From Candidatus Poribacteria bacterium (GTDB lineage Bacteria > Poribacteria > WGA-4E > PCPOR2b), in the NCBI GenBank assembly GCA_022826645.1, contig JAJDUM010000019.1, positions 1 to 64,000 on the forward strand: 64,000 nucleotides of DNA, given 5' to 3'. Positions within the stretch are counted from its first letter, which is position 1, and each line of letters begins with the position of its first letter. Below are positions 45,867-53,838 of the stretch, in pieces. A program made the translations under genes and the position numbers. The notes beneath the pieces are model-generated. The model saw only the letters and a program-made list of their open reading frames with translations, searched no databases and had not been told where the DNA came from.

Positions 45867-46172
45867 CTATGGGGCATCAGATCCAGTGCCGACGGAGGCT
45901 TTGCTTTCGCGTTCTCGCGCTGCCTGTTGTTCCATCGCCTTTTTGAGACGTTTCAGATTCTCTTCACATGGTGAACACTCCGCCTCTGTTTCCAACCCAA
46001 CCCGTCCCGATTTATGCAGATTCATCGGCATCCTCGACAAGTCGGGATCGGGATCCTCGGAACGGGATTGGGGAGAGGGCACACCGGGAAAATTGTCTGT
46101 TGCATACGCTATGAACAATCCCACAATGACCAAGAAACAAAACACCACCCACGTTATCATAAACACTTTCAT
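45867..46172 (-). CDS. CSPCEENL small membrane protein, copy 2 (with repeat-derived insert)
   Basis: A 101-residue protein with one membrane segment (about 5-25) and a soluble C-terminus carrying ECSPCEENLKRLKKAMEQQ (about 65-83), a CxxC followed by a charged helix. It is a paralogue of the 80-residue protein at 47950-48192 (MKVFxIxWxxFCxLVI shared). Relative to that copy it has about 22 extra residues after GVPSPQ; the DNA there (46003-46070) matches repeat B. Its start overlaps the stop of the 384-residue gene (ATGA). Function unknown; CxxC suggests metal or thiol chemistry outside the membrane. Confidence 0.72.
   Translation of the reverse strand: MKVFMITWVVFCFLVIVGLFIAYATDNFPGVPSPQSRSEDPDPDLSRMPMNLHKSGRVGLETEAECSPCEENLKRLKKAMEQQAARERESKASVGTGSDAP
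46003..46070. repeat. Repeat B inside a coding sequence
   Basis: CGTCCCGATTTATGCAGATTC, CTCGACAAGTCGGGATCGGG and ATCCTCGGAACGGGA match parts of repeat-B copies at 29150-29210 and 57866-57975. It is in frame within the 101-residue gene and absent from its paralogue. Confidence 0.65.
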
Positions 46173-47323
46173 TGGGAAACCTCCTGTCTATTGTGGTCCC
46201 GCGCCTTTTCAACCTGCTTGGCTATCTCTGGGTCGCTTTCTCTGAGACGGCGGAGCCCCTCTTCGGGTCCATACCGCTCCAACGTGGACATCGCCCGATC
46301 AAATCGCTCTGATGAAAACTGTTCTTTGAGCGAGGCTTCAAGTCCTTCTACGGTAGAAAAATTTGTCGGTGTTTGGGGCGCGTCGGTCAATCCCTGTGCC
46401 GGTGTCGCTGCGGCATCGGCTTCAGGTTTGGGAATTGCAGAGCGGTCTAAAGCATCAGTCGCCGGCGGGGATATACTTGGACTTTCCCCTGTCGTTGCGT
46501 CAGAAGATACCGATGGACTTTCCATGACAACCGACATGTCCCATGAAGGGGTGGAAGCATTTAGCGCAGCCCTCTGCGTTTGTTCTGCAGCTTGGACAAT
46601 ACTCGCCGCGTTTTGCTGGATGTCAGTCATCCAGATAACTGCGGGGTTGTTTTCCATGCCTTCGTGCACTCGGAATGCCTCCCCCCAGTCATCACCGAAC
46701 CGCTCCAAGTACCATCGAAAACCACTTCCCTCGGCGTCATTCAATACGCTTAATACTTTGGTACGCAGATTACTGGCTGCTTCGGGATCTGTCATATCTA
46801 CAGGCTCTTGGGCGAGAAACGATTTTGCGATTCTTAGGCGCGCTATCGGCTCATAATCCTCTAAATTCATAAAAGGCGGATGCTCTGTGAAGAACCCAGG
46901 ATTCCCCCGAGTCACTGGGACCCCTTTCGATTCCAATAAGTCCTTCCATTCATGGATGCTAGGAGAGCTTGGAAGATCAGCGTACTCCGGCGAATCCATC
47001 ACTTCAAGCACTTTTTGGAAATGTGGGTTTGCAAGTTGTTCCTCGCTCAAGTGGGACCTAAACATCTTTCTGCTTTGCCGTGTGATTATTTCCCTTCGAG
47101 TTGCAGGTTCTTCACGATCATGTGAATCATGTGAAGGTGGAGCAATTTTTGAGGTTTCGCTGTTGGTAGCTTTGCTGGCATTTGAGAGAGACTGCTGGCT
47201 TGGGGTCTGAATCTCCGTCCCCTTATACTCGCGCAGAAAAAACCATACTGACACACAAATGGCCACCCCTATCAATAGTACGGTGGCAACAACCATCACT
47301 GTCTTTGGTTCCTTGGTTTTCAT
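46169..47323 (-). CDS. Anchored envelope protein, copy 2 of a duplicated family
   Basis: A 384-residue protein: one N-terminal membrane segment (about 9-30, VMVVATVLLIGVAICVSVWF), a polar linker, a folded middle with LSEEQLANPHFQKVLEVMDSPEY (in parts), EPVDMTDPEAA and WMTDIQQNAASIV, a Ser/Pro/Ala-rich linker (about 260-325), and a C-terminal FSSERFDRAMSTLERYGPEE block with GLRRLRESDPE following. It is paralogous to the 387-residue protein at 48189-49352, matching in all these blocks. Family not recognised. Coupled to the CSPCEENL protein by a 4-nt overlap. Confidence 0.75.
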   Translation of the reverse strand: MKTKEPKTVMVVATVLLIGVAICVSVWFFLREYKGTEIQTPSQQSLSNASKATNSETSKIAPPSHDSHDREEPATRREIITRQSRKMFRSHLSEEQLANPHFQKVLEVMDSPEYADLPSSPSIHEWKDLLESKGVPVTRGNPGFFTEHPPFMNLEDYEPIARLRIAKSFLAQEPVDMTDPEAASNLRTKVLSVLNDAEGSGFRWYLERFGDDWGEAFRVHEGMENNPAVIWMTDIQQNAASIVQAAEQTQRAALNASTPSWDMSVVMESPSVSSDATTGESPSISPPATDALDRSAIPKPEADAAATPAQGLTDAPQTPTNFSTVEGLEASLKEQFSSERFDRAMSTLERYGPEEGLRRLRESDPEIAKQVEKARDHNRQEVSQ

Positions 47324-47516
47324 TAGTTAGCACTCCTACTATGAATTTCGGAAGATCTAAATCAGAAGGGTAACGGTCTGAAGGGAAGCAAGTGTAGGAT
47401 TGACTCTGGGTTGGGAGTTGGAACAGAAACAAATGGTGAAAAGATAGCCCCGTCCCCCATCCCAACTAGCATTATCACCGCGCCCAATGCAGCGTAGAAA
47501 TACTTCTATCTGTGAT

Positions 47517-47936
47517 TCATTTGCCATCATCCTGAAGCATCATCCGAACACGCTTCTTTTCGAGTGTTTTGAGTTTAGCAATTTGTGCTTCGGTCAACAC
47601 TACTTGCAATTCTGCCATGAACTCATCGCGAATCTCTTTCATCAATCGATACAAGTTTGCAGAGGCCCCAGGTTCTCTGTCCTTAACGGTGTTCCCAAGA
47701 TTATCACGGTATTTCTGATAAACGGGACGGGCTTTGATGAGCGTGTCGTCGTCAACCTTGAGGGTAAATGTGAGGTCTACCCACGATTTATCCGCAAATG
47801 AAACTAGACTCGCCCCAAGCCCCACACGCTGATCACCTCGATCAGGAGACTGAGCTTGGGTCACTTGGTTTATCAGGATGATGGTCATTGCTATCATTGC
47901 GAGAATAGCAGCCAAAACGAAACATCTGCTTTTCAT
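47517..47936 (-). CDS. Secreted Spy/LTXXQ-like periplasmic protein
   Basis: A 139-residue protein with a signal peptide (about 1-28, ending TQAQ). The mature part is mostly helical and ends with FMAELQVVLTEAQIAKLKTL and EKKRVRMML, which resembles the LTxxQ motif of Spy/CpxP periplasmic proteins (chaperone or stress-sensing). The match is short, so the assignment is tentative. GGAGAA precedes the ATG. It lies between the two copies of the duplicated cassette, 13 nt after copy 1. Confidence 0.6.
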   Translation of the reverse strand: MKSRCFVLAAILAMIAMTIILINQVTQAQSPDRGDQRVGLGASLVSFADKSWVDLTFTLKVDDDTLIKARPVYQKYRDNLGNTVKDREPGASANLYRLMKEIRDEFMAELQVVLTEAQIAKLKTLEKKRVRMMLQDDGK

Positions 47937-47949
47937 AGTAAATTCTCCT

Positions 47950-48192
47950 TTATGGTGTTAAGACCCCGGTAGATCCCTGACTTGTCGTTTGTTGTTCAAG
48001 TACTTTTCTGAGTCGTGCCAGATTCTCTTCACATGGCGAACACTCCTCCGCTCCATTCCGAGAGTCTTTGACTGGCAGCCCAACTTTTTTGGGAGTAGGT
48101 ACACCGGGCAACTGCTCTGTTGCATAGGTTATAAACAGTCCCATAATTACCAATAGACAAAATAATCCCCACGCTATCAGGAATACTTTCAT
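47950..48192 (-). CDS. CSPCEENL small membrane protein, copy 1
   Basis: An 80-residue protein: one membrane segment (about 4-24, IAWGLFCLLVIMGLFI), then VPTPKKVGLPVKDSRNG and ECSPCEENLARLRKVLEQQ (about 50-68). Paralogue of the 101-residue protein at 45867-46172. Its start overlaps the stop of the 387-residue gene by 4 nt, exactly as in the other copy, so the two-gene cassette was duplicated as a unit. Not recognised. Confidence 0.75.
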   Translation of the reverse strand: MKVFLIAWGLFCLLVIMGLFITYATEQLPGVPTPKKVGLPVKDSRNGAEECSPCEENLARLRKVLEQQTTSQGSTGVLTP

Positions 48193-49352
48193 TGGGAAAC
48201 CTCCTCTCCTCGCCGTGAGTTTTCAATTTGTTTAGCAACCTCTGGATCGGTTTCTCTGAGACGCCGGAGTCCTTCTTCGGGGCCGTATTGTTCTAAAGTG
48301 TCCATCGTACGCTCGAAACGCTCGGATGAAAACTGTGCTTTCAGGGCTGTTTCCATATTGCTTTGAATCTCGCCTGTTGTATCAGGGCTTTTATCGGTGA
48401 ACATATTCGGTGGTTGACGTGTCAACGACTTTTCGATTTCTGCCATAATCTCTGCATCGGTCATTGTGGCGCGTTGAGTTGTATCCAGTACAGTAGATTC
48501 TTCCTTCTCACTATTATCAATGAAGGGATTTTCTACGACAGACGATAAATCCCACGACTGTGCGGATTCCTGTGTGCCGGGGGTAGCAGCGCCCGTTGTT
48601 TCTGCGTTAGCGACGATACGGACCGCGTTCTGCTGAACGTCGGTCATCCATACAAAAGCAGGGCTGTCATTGGGAGCGTCCGGACGAAAGGCTGCGTCGT
48701 GGTCCTCACCGAATGTTTCCATAATCCATGCCGCAGCAGCCATATCTGTTTGAGTCAATTCCTTACCCAATTCGAGGAACACACTACTACGCTGGTCAGC
48801 TGCTGCCATTGGGTCTGTCAGATCTACCGGTTCAGCAGCGATGAATAATTCTGCGAATTTTCGACGCACCACCGGCTCGTAATCTGCCAACTCCATGTTG
48901 GGAACGAATTTACGGAAGATCCCAGGGTACCCTCGAACTACCTCAACCCCTTGTGATTCCAGAAAGTCATTCCACTCCCGTACAGTGAAATCATTTTCCA
49001 TCAGAGCAAAGTACTCCGGCGAGTTCATTGCCTCAAGCATTTTTTGCGCGAATGGGGTTGCAAGTTGCTCTTCGCTCAAGCTAGACATAAACATACTGCT
49101 GGCTTGTCGTGTAACTCTTTCCTTTTTGGTCTGGGGCTCTTCATTGGAATTTCCGGCGGATTTTTGAGACAGTTGCAGAGTCGTTTTATTGTCAGTAGCT
49201 ATCTCATGATTGAAACGGGTTGGGCGGCCTTGGCTTTGCAACTCTATAGCCTTATGCTCACGAAGAAGAAACCACACCGATACACAAACGGCTATCCCTA
49301 TCAACATCGCGACGCCAACAACCATCACTTTTCTGATCAACTCGATTTTCAT
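48189..49352 (-). CDS. Anchored envelope protein, copy 1 of a duplicated family
   Basis: A 387-residue protein with an N-terminal membrane segment (about 8-29) and the same blocks as its paralogue at 46169: LSEEQLATPFAQKMLEAM, EPVDLTDPMAAADQR, WMTDVQQNAVRIV and the C-terminal FSSERFERTMDTLEQYGPEE with LRRLRETDPEVAKQ. The middle linker (about 255-335) is divergent. The C-terminal block is the best conserved part, suggesting the functional or interaction site. Family unknown; probably faces the periplasm. Confidence 0.75.
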   Translation of the reverse strand: MKIELIRKVMVVGVAMLIGIAVCVSVWFLLREHKAIELQSQGRPTRFNHEIATDNKTTLQLSQKSAGNSNEEPQTKKERVTRQASSMFMSSLSEEQLATPFAQKMLEAMNSPEYFALMENDFTVREWNDFLESQGVEVVRGYPGIFRKFVPNMELADYEPVVRRKFAELFIAAEPVDLTDPMAAADQRSSVFLELGKELTQTDMAAAAWIMETFGEDHDAAFRPDAPNDSPAFVWMTDVQQNAVRIVANAETTGAATPGTQESAQSWDLSSVVENPFIDNSEKEESTVLDTTQRATMTDAEIMAEIEKSLTRQPPNMFTDKSPDTTGEIQSNMETALKAQFSSERFERTMDTLEQYGPEEGLRRLRETDPEVAKQIENSRRGEEVSQ

Positions 49353-49428
49353 GGACTTGGCTCTCCTGAAGTATGGTAATAATAGCTATGCTTGGTGTGG
49401 ATTTGATAATCCACACCAAGCAACAGGT

Positions 49429-49692
49429 TTAATTCTCACATATGATTACCGCCTGCAAACATTTTGAAGCAGCACGCCCTTTAGCTTGGATGCAGGCTGT
49501 ACTGTTCTGATTGTCAAAACAAATTATAAACTCTGCTATCTGGGCTAGCCCACATTCTTTCATTGCAGTATCACACTCAGAACCTGACGCTGTGGCTTCT
49601 TGAATAAAATCATCTGTCGCCATAAAACCAACAGTCAATACACCAACAGTTAGAACCAGAACCATTACTTGTAAACGACGTGAACTGAACAT
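49429..49692 (-). CDS. Small secreted six-cysteine protein
   Basis: An 87-residue protein with a signal peptide (about 1-26). The mature part is short and has six Cys in the order C-x6-C-x10-C-x8-C-x10-C-x6-C, likely forming disulfides in a helical peptide. Ribosome-binding site AAAGGAGAT is 6 nt from the ATG. First gene of the envelope operon. Not recognised; possibilities include a secreted effector, adhesin fragment or redox partner of the CxxC proteins downstream (speculative). Confidence 0.65.
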   Translation of the reverse strand: MFSSRRLQVMVLVLTVGVLTVGFMATDDFIQEATASGSECDTAMKECGLAQIAEFIICFDNQNSTACIQAKGRAASKCLQAVIICEN

Positions 49693-49725
49693 TATTTTAT
49701 CTCCTTTACGCGCTCAGTCTCAACC

Positions 49726-49769
49726 AAAAAAAGGGGGCTGCTCCCGCAATTGAGCAGCCCCCTTTTTTG
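49726..49769. terminator. Bidirectional intrinsic terminator before the envelope operon
   Basis: GGGGGCTGCTC (49733-49743) pairs perfectly with GAGCAGCCCCC (49752-49762), 11 bp, with A7 on the left and T6 on the right, so it works on both strands. On the minus strand it precedes the first operon gene by about 35 nt, leaving little room for a promoter between, so it could attenuate transcription entering the operon. Confidence 0.85.
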
Positions 49770-49771
49770 GA

Positions 49772-49800
49772 TTGACACTAAAGGCGATGTAGGTTATACT
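49772..49800 (+). promoter_or_regulatory. Near-consensus promoter of a structured RNA
   Basis: TTGACA (49772-49777), 17 nt, TATACT (49795-49800). Predicted start at about 49807, the first base of the first hairpin. No protein gene with a ribosome-binding site follows. Confidence 0.75.
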
Positions 49801-49806
49801 GCGTTG

Positions 49807-49919
49807 CTGAAGCGATTCGAGGGACTACTCGGGTTGCTTCAGGGTGCTTCGAGTTGCAGCTCGGGGCACCCACCCGAATACATCTTACAACATCTGCCAA
49901 AAAGTGTCAACACTTTTTT
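49807..49919 (+). ncRNA. Candidate structured small RNA
   Basis: About 113 nt with its own promoter and terminator. Hairpin 1: CTGAAGCGATTCGAG (49807-49821) pairs along its whole length (with G-U pairs) with CTCGGGTTGCTTCAG (49828-49842), loop GGACTA. Hairpin 2: GGTGCTTCGAG (49843-49853) pairs with CTCGGGGCACC (49860-49870), loop TTGCAG. After about 28 unpaired nt comes a terminator hairpin AAAAAGTG-TCAA-CACTTTTTT (49899-49919). Use of G-U rather than A-U pairs favours a plus-strand RNA. No known family recognised (not tRNA, SRP, 6S or tmRNA by its motifs). It sits divergently upstream of the envelope operon. Confidence 0.65.
49882..49910 (-). promoter_or_regulatory. Possible opposing promoter toward the envelope operon
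   Basis: On the minus strand TTGACA (49905-49910), 17 nt, TAAGAT (49882-49887). It would produce a leader of about 185 nt that crosses the hairpins and the terminator at 49726-49769 before the six-cysteine gene. The -35 overlaps the plus-strand terminator stem, so the match could be accidental. Confidence 0.45.
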
Positions 49920-50129
49920 CGCTCATATAAAAAAACAGTACAAAGTACCAAGAAAGACCCAAGTTTTTGGTAAAACTTCGGTTGCGGTTTGCACACCTTC
50001 TTAACATGAGCCCTTAAAGCATATCAGAAAAAGCAAGGCGACGCCAGATTTAAAAACTGCAACTTGAAACAAATAGTTTCAACCTCACAAAAAACCTAGA
50101 TTTATGTTAAAAAAATCAAAAAAATATAA

Positions 50130-50280
50130 TAGGACTTACGCAGTTGAACGCTCGAAGTGTTGTAGTTCGGGGATTCATCGCTGCCCCGATAAATCCCTGA
50201 TGAATCGGGACAGGCGAGATTCAAGGCCACTGGACACCGTTCCCAACGCCCGATAAATCGGGCAACTACAGCAGAGACGT
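50130..50280. mobile_element. MITE-like element E, truncated copy
   Basis: Begins TAGGACTTACGCAGTTGAAC, like copies 1 and 2, continues with TTGTAGTTCGGGGATTCATC and a repeat-B unit (50183-50219). It ends without the right terminal repeat; CAACTACAGCAG is the last recognisable part. No target duplication can be found. Confidence 0.6.
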
Positions 50281-50508
50281 CATAGGGAGCTCGTAGGGGA
50301 CAACGATCGTTCTGCTCTACTTCAAGGAACACCAATCGCAGGTCTCAAAACGCCAGAAACAGGAGTTTTTTTCACGCTCTACCCTGTTTTTTTATGAGCC
50401 TTTACCTCTTGCAGACATAAAAAAGTGCGCATCATTCCCCAGTAGGTTTCGTCGCCTGTTTGAGATAACTTAAGTTGATGCTATGCCGTGACGTTATTTG
50501 CACGAGGG

Positions 50509-50535
50509 TTACGGCATACGGAGTATGCCTACTAC
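50509..50535. repeat. Repeat D, copy 4
   Basis: TTACGGCATACGGAGTATGCC then TACTAC, just downstream of the priA stop. Its strong palindrome could act in transcript ending. Confidence 0.75.
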
Positions 50536-50543
50536 TATCAACT

Positions 50544-52997
50544 CTACAGCACGCTTATTGGATCAATATCCACAATCAGATCGATATTGGTGGGGGATGT
50601 TTCGGCAAGCGCACACTGAATCAGTTCACGTAGTTCTCCCACATCCTCAGATCTCAGTAGAAAATGCCACCGAAATTTATTTCTGATCTTGGCGAGCGGT
50701 GCGGGGACGGGACCTCGAATCTCAACTGTGGGGAAGCGATCCGCTTTGAAGATCTCAAGTTGATCCAGCAGATGGTTGGCGGTCTGGATAACTTCCTCCT
50801 CGACCTCTCCGCGGAGTAAGATGGTTGCAGCATGACTCAACGGTGGGTAAAGCAGTGCCTCCCGATAACCGATCTCTTCACGATAGAAACGGAGATAGTC
50901 ATGCCCCTCCGCTGCTTGGATGCTGTAGTGTTCGGGCATGTAGGTCTGAACAATGACATTACCACCCACCTCGCTACGTCCCGATCGCCCAGCAACCTGT
51001 GTCAGTAGATTAAACGCGCGCTCACCGGCACGAAAATCTGGCAGGTTCAGCGCGGTATCCGCAGAAATCACGCCGACAAGGGTCACGTTCGGAAAATCTA
51101 ATCCTTTCGCAATCATCTGCGTTCCCACCAAAATATCAATTGACCCAGCCTCAAAGACATCCAAAATCTGCTGATGGGCGTCTTTGCGCGTTGTCGAATC
51201 GGCGTCCATCCGTTTGACTCTTGCTTTGGGAAACGCCTTGACTACCTCCTGCTCAACCTGTTCAGTACCGAGCCCAAAATAGCGGATGTACACGCTACCA
51301 CATTCCGGACAGACCTGGGGGGTTGGACGCTCGTAACCGCAGTGACGGCAGCCCATCCGTTTCGTATGGAAATGGAATGTCAGTGAAATCGAGCAGTTAT
51401 CGCACCTTTCAACGTAGCCACAGGTTCTGCAAAAGACGTGCGTCGAGAATCCTCGCCGATTCAAGAACAGGATAATCTGTTCGCTCTTAGACAACCGTTC
51501 TTCGATTGTCCCTCGGAGCACCCTCGAAAAAATTGTGCGATTGCCCCTTCTTAACTCCTCGCGCATATCCACAATCTCGACGGGTGGCATTTCAATATTC
51601 GACACACGGGAGGGGAGTTCTAGGAGGGAATACTGCCCTTGCTCCCCGTGATAAAAACTCTCCAACGATGGCGTCGCACTGCCGAGGATTAACGGACAGC
51701 CAGCCAGCTCAGATCGCTTCACGGCAACATCCCGTGCGTGGTAGAATGGCTGCGCGGTGTCCTGCTTGTATGACGTTTCATGCTCTTCGTCGATTACGAT
51801 CAGTCCAAGGTTCGGAAAGGGAGCGAAGATGGCGGATCTTGGTCCCACAACGATGTCCGCCGCTCCGGCTTTGATCTGCTGCCACTGATCGTATCGTTCA
51901 CCGTCTGAAAGATTGCTATGAAGCACGGCGATGCGCGCGCCGAAACGTCCGACGAATCGAGAGACGGTTTGAGGCGTCAAGGAAATCTCGGGGACGAGCA
52001 CAATCACCTGCTTGCCTCGGTCCAAGACGGAAGCCATGGCTTGCATGTAGACCTCTGTCTTCCCACTCCCGGTGACACCGTGCAGCAGAAACAGTTCTCG
52101 CCTATCCGACTCGATCGCCGCTTGGACTGGCTGTAATGCTGTTGCCTGATCCGTATTCAAGGTGAGTGGCTGCGTCGGAGGCACTGGATCCAAACTCAGC
52201 GGATTCCGCACAATTTGGAGGGATTCAAGACAGACTAACCCTTTACCCTCAAGGGATTGCAATCCTGCTACAGACGTGTTGGCGCGTTTGGTTAGTTCTG
52301 TTGTTGTCAACCTTTCATCGCTGCAGGCGAGGAGAATACGGAGCATCTCTGCCTGTTTTGGTGCACGGTTTTCCAATTGGGGAATCTGTTCCTCAATCTC
52401 TGAAACTGCCTTGGCAAGCGAAACAATTGAGACGGTCTGCGGTCTTGCCTTGGATTGGATGTTCGATCGCAGCTCGACAAGCCCTTTTTCTTGTAACGCC
52501 GACACGGTGGTGCGTAGCCTTGACACACCAACCCCGATTCCTCGTGCAATCTGGTGAAGGGATAACCCATCATCTTCCTTGAGTAAGGACAAGATCTCCG
52601 TTTGACGCGACTGACGCATATTCGCGATCTGCTCTTCCGTTGCAAGCGAATACACAAGCCAGTTATGACGTGTCCGGATCGCTGCGGGAGCAGCACACCG
52701 CAACGCCTCGCCCCATGAAGATAGGTAATATTCCGACATCCATTTCGTCAGAGTAAGCAGTTCGTCGAAGAAAGTAGGGGTGTCATCTAAGCAGTCGGTA
52801 AGGTTTTTGATCTGTATAGAATCGTCAGGCAGGTCAGGTTCATCCATCAAATCTACGATGACCCCTTCGCGAGTCCTCTCTCCTAGGGGTGCGAGTACCC
52901 TGCTACCACGCTGTGCAAGAGACTGAAGGCGGTCGGGAATGGCATAGGAAAAGGTGAGATCCTGGGGGAGCGGGAAAACGACGCGAGCGTATTGCAT
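50544..52997 (-). CDS. priA: Primosomal replication restart helicase PriA
   Basis: An 817-residue 3'-5' helicase that reloads the replisome at stalled forks. The N-terminal 3'-DNA-binding domain (FPLPQDLTFSYAIPDRL), a winged-helix region, Walker A GVTGSGKTEVY (about 309-319), DEEH (IDEEHETSY) and two zinc-binding clusters (CRTCGYVERCDNCS and CRHCGYERPTPQVCPECGS, eight Cys) are intact. The helicase C-terminal motif QVAGRSGR is present. Length is somewhat above the E. coli protein. It is followed upstream by udg on the same strand. Confidence 0.95.
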   Translation of the reverse strand: MQYARVVFPLPQDLTFSYAIPDRLQSLAQRGSRVLAPLGERTREGVIVDLMDEPDLPDDSIQIKNLTDCLDDTPTFFDELLTLTKWMSEYYLSSWGEALRCAAPAAIRTRHNWLVYSLATEEQIANMRQSRQTEILSLLKEDDGLSLHQIARGIGVGVSRLRTTVSALQEKGLVELRSNIQSKARPQTVSIVSLAKAVSEIEEQIPQLENRAPKQAEMLRILLACSDERLTTTELTKRANTSVAGLQSLEGKGLVCLESLQIVRNPLSLDPVPPTQPLTLNTDQATALQPVQAAIESDRRELFLLHGVTGSGKTEVYMQAMASVLDRGKQVIVLVPEISLTPQTVSRFVGRFGARIAVLHSNLSDGERYDQWQQIKAGAADIVVGPRSAIFAPFPNLGLIVIDEEHETSYKQDTAQPFYHARDVAVKRSELAGCPLILGSATPSLESFYHGEQGQYSLLELPSRVSNIEMPPVEIVDMREELRRGNRTIFSRVLRGTIEERLSKSEQIILFLNRRGFSTHVFCRTCGYVERCDNCSISLTFHFHTKRMGCRHCGYERPTPQVCPECGSVYIRYFGLGTEQVEQEVVKAFPKARVKRMDADSTTRKDAHQQILDVFEAGSIDILVGTQMIAKGLDFPNVTLVGVISADTALNLPDFRAGERAFNLLTQVAGRSGRSEVGGNVIVQTYMPEHYSIQAAEGHDYLRFYREEIGYREALLYPPLSHAATILLRGEVEEEVIQTANHLLDQLEIFKADRFPTVEIRGPVPAPLAKIRNKFRWHFLLRSEDVGELRELIQCALAETSPTNIDLIVDIDPISVL

Positions 52998-53079
52998 AGC
53001 GTAAAATAGGCGTGGTTTATTGGTTCATTAGCACATTGGTCTCTCAATAAACTGGTGAACAAGTGAGCGAATGAACGAA

Positions 53080-53763
53080 CTACGTTTTTAGTTCCGCCAT
53101 TACCTTCTGCATATCCTCCCAAACATCGCGTTTGCCGTGCGGATTCCGGAGGAGGTAAGCGGGATGGTAGGTTGCCATGAGTTTGCAGCCGTGATAATCG
53201 TGGAAACTACCACGTAACGAAGAAATACTCTGGTTGGTGCGGAGCAACGTTTGTGCGGCAAAGGTGCCGAGCGCACAGATTACCTTCGGCTTGATCAGTT
53301 CAATCTGTCTAAGCAGGAAAGGCTCACAGCTTTCAATCTCGACCGGCTTAGGATTCCGATTGCCAGGCGGACGGCACTTAATCACATTGGCGATATAGAT
53401 ATCTTCGCGCTTCAATTCCATCGCTTCAATAATCCGCGTTAGTAGTTGCCCCGCTCGCCCAACGAAGGGCACCCCCTGATCGTCTTCATCCGCGCCGGGG
53501 GCTTCACCGACAAACATGAGGTCCGCGCTTTCGCTTCCAGCTCCGAAAACAACTGTATTTCGTCCTTGATGCAATTCGCACCGCTCACAACCCATTGCCT
53601 CATTGCGCAACTGCTCTAGATCAAACTGGGCAAATTCTGATTCGGGTTCTTCCTCTTCTTCAAATAATTCTGTGAAGCCAAGCTGCATTTGTTCTTCCAC
53701 GTATTCCCTCACGGTTGCGACGAGCTCCAAATACCCTTCGACAACTTCATTCTGATCTGACAT
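53080..53763 (-). CDS. Uracil-DNA glycosylase, family 4/5 type (4Fe-4S)
   Basis: About 227 residues. A polar N-terminal extension (about 1-60, Glu-rich) precedes the UDG domain. FeS ligands are visible as CERC, KCRPPGNRNP and ESC. Motif 1 GEAPGADEDDQGVPFVGRAG and motif 3 YHPAYLLRNPHG match family 4 enzymes, which remove uracil from DNA. I chose the ATG at 53763 because the longer frame starts within a GTGAAACGTG repeat. Related genes are sometimes annotated as DNA polymerase-linked proteins because of N-terminal homology. Confidence 0.9.
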   Translation of the reverse strand: MSDQNEVVEGYLELVATVREYVEEQMQLGFTELFEEEEEPESEFAQFDLEQLRNEAMGCERCELHQGRNTVVFGAGSESADLMFVGEAPGADEDDQGVPFVGRAGQLLTRIIEAMELKREDIYIANVIKCRPPGNRNPKPVEIESCEPFLLRQIELIKPKVICALGTFAAQTLLRTNQSISSLRGSFHDYHGCKLMATYHPAYLLRNPHGKRDVWEDMQKVMAELKT

Positions 53764-53838
53764 AGAACGTGAAACGTGAAACGTGAAACGCAATGTATTA
53801 AATCTCTACGTTTTACGTTTTACGCCTCCAAGTAGGTT

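Noticed and set aside
46014..46856. 280-residue plus-strand frame opposite the envelope genes
   Set aside because: It is antisense to a well-supported gene with a conserved paralogue; its composition is that of a shadow frame.
49750..50004. 84-residue plus-strand frame next to the envelope operon
   Set aside because: It starts inside a terminator and overlaps the promoter and hairpins of the candidate RNA; no ribosome-binding site or plausible protein features.
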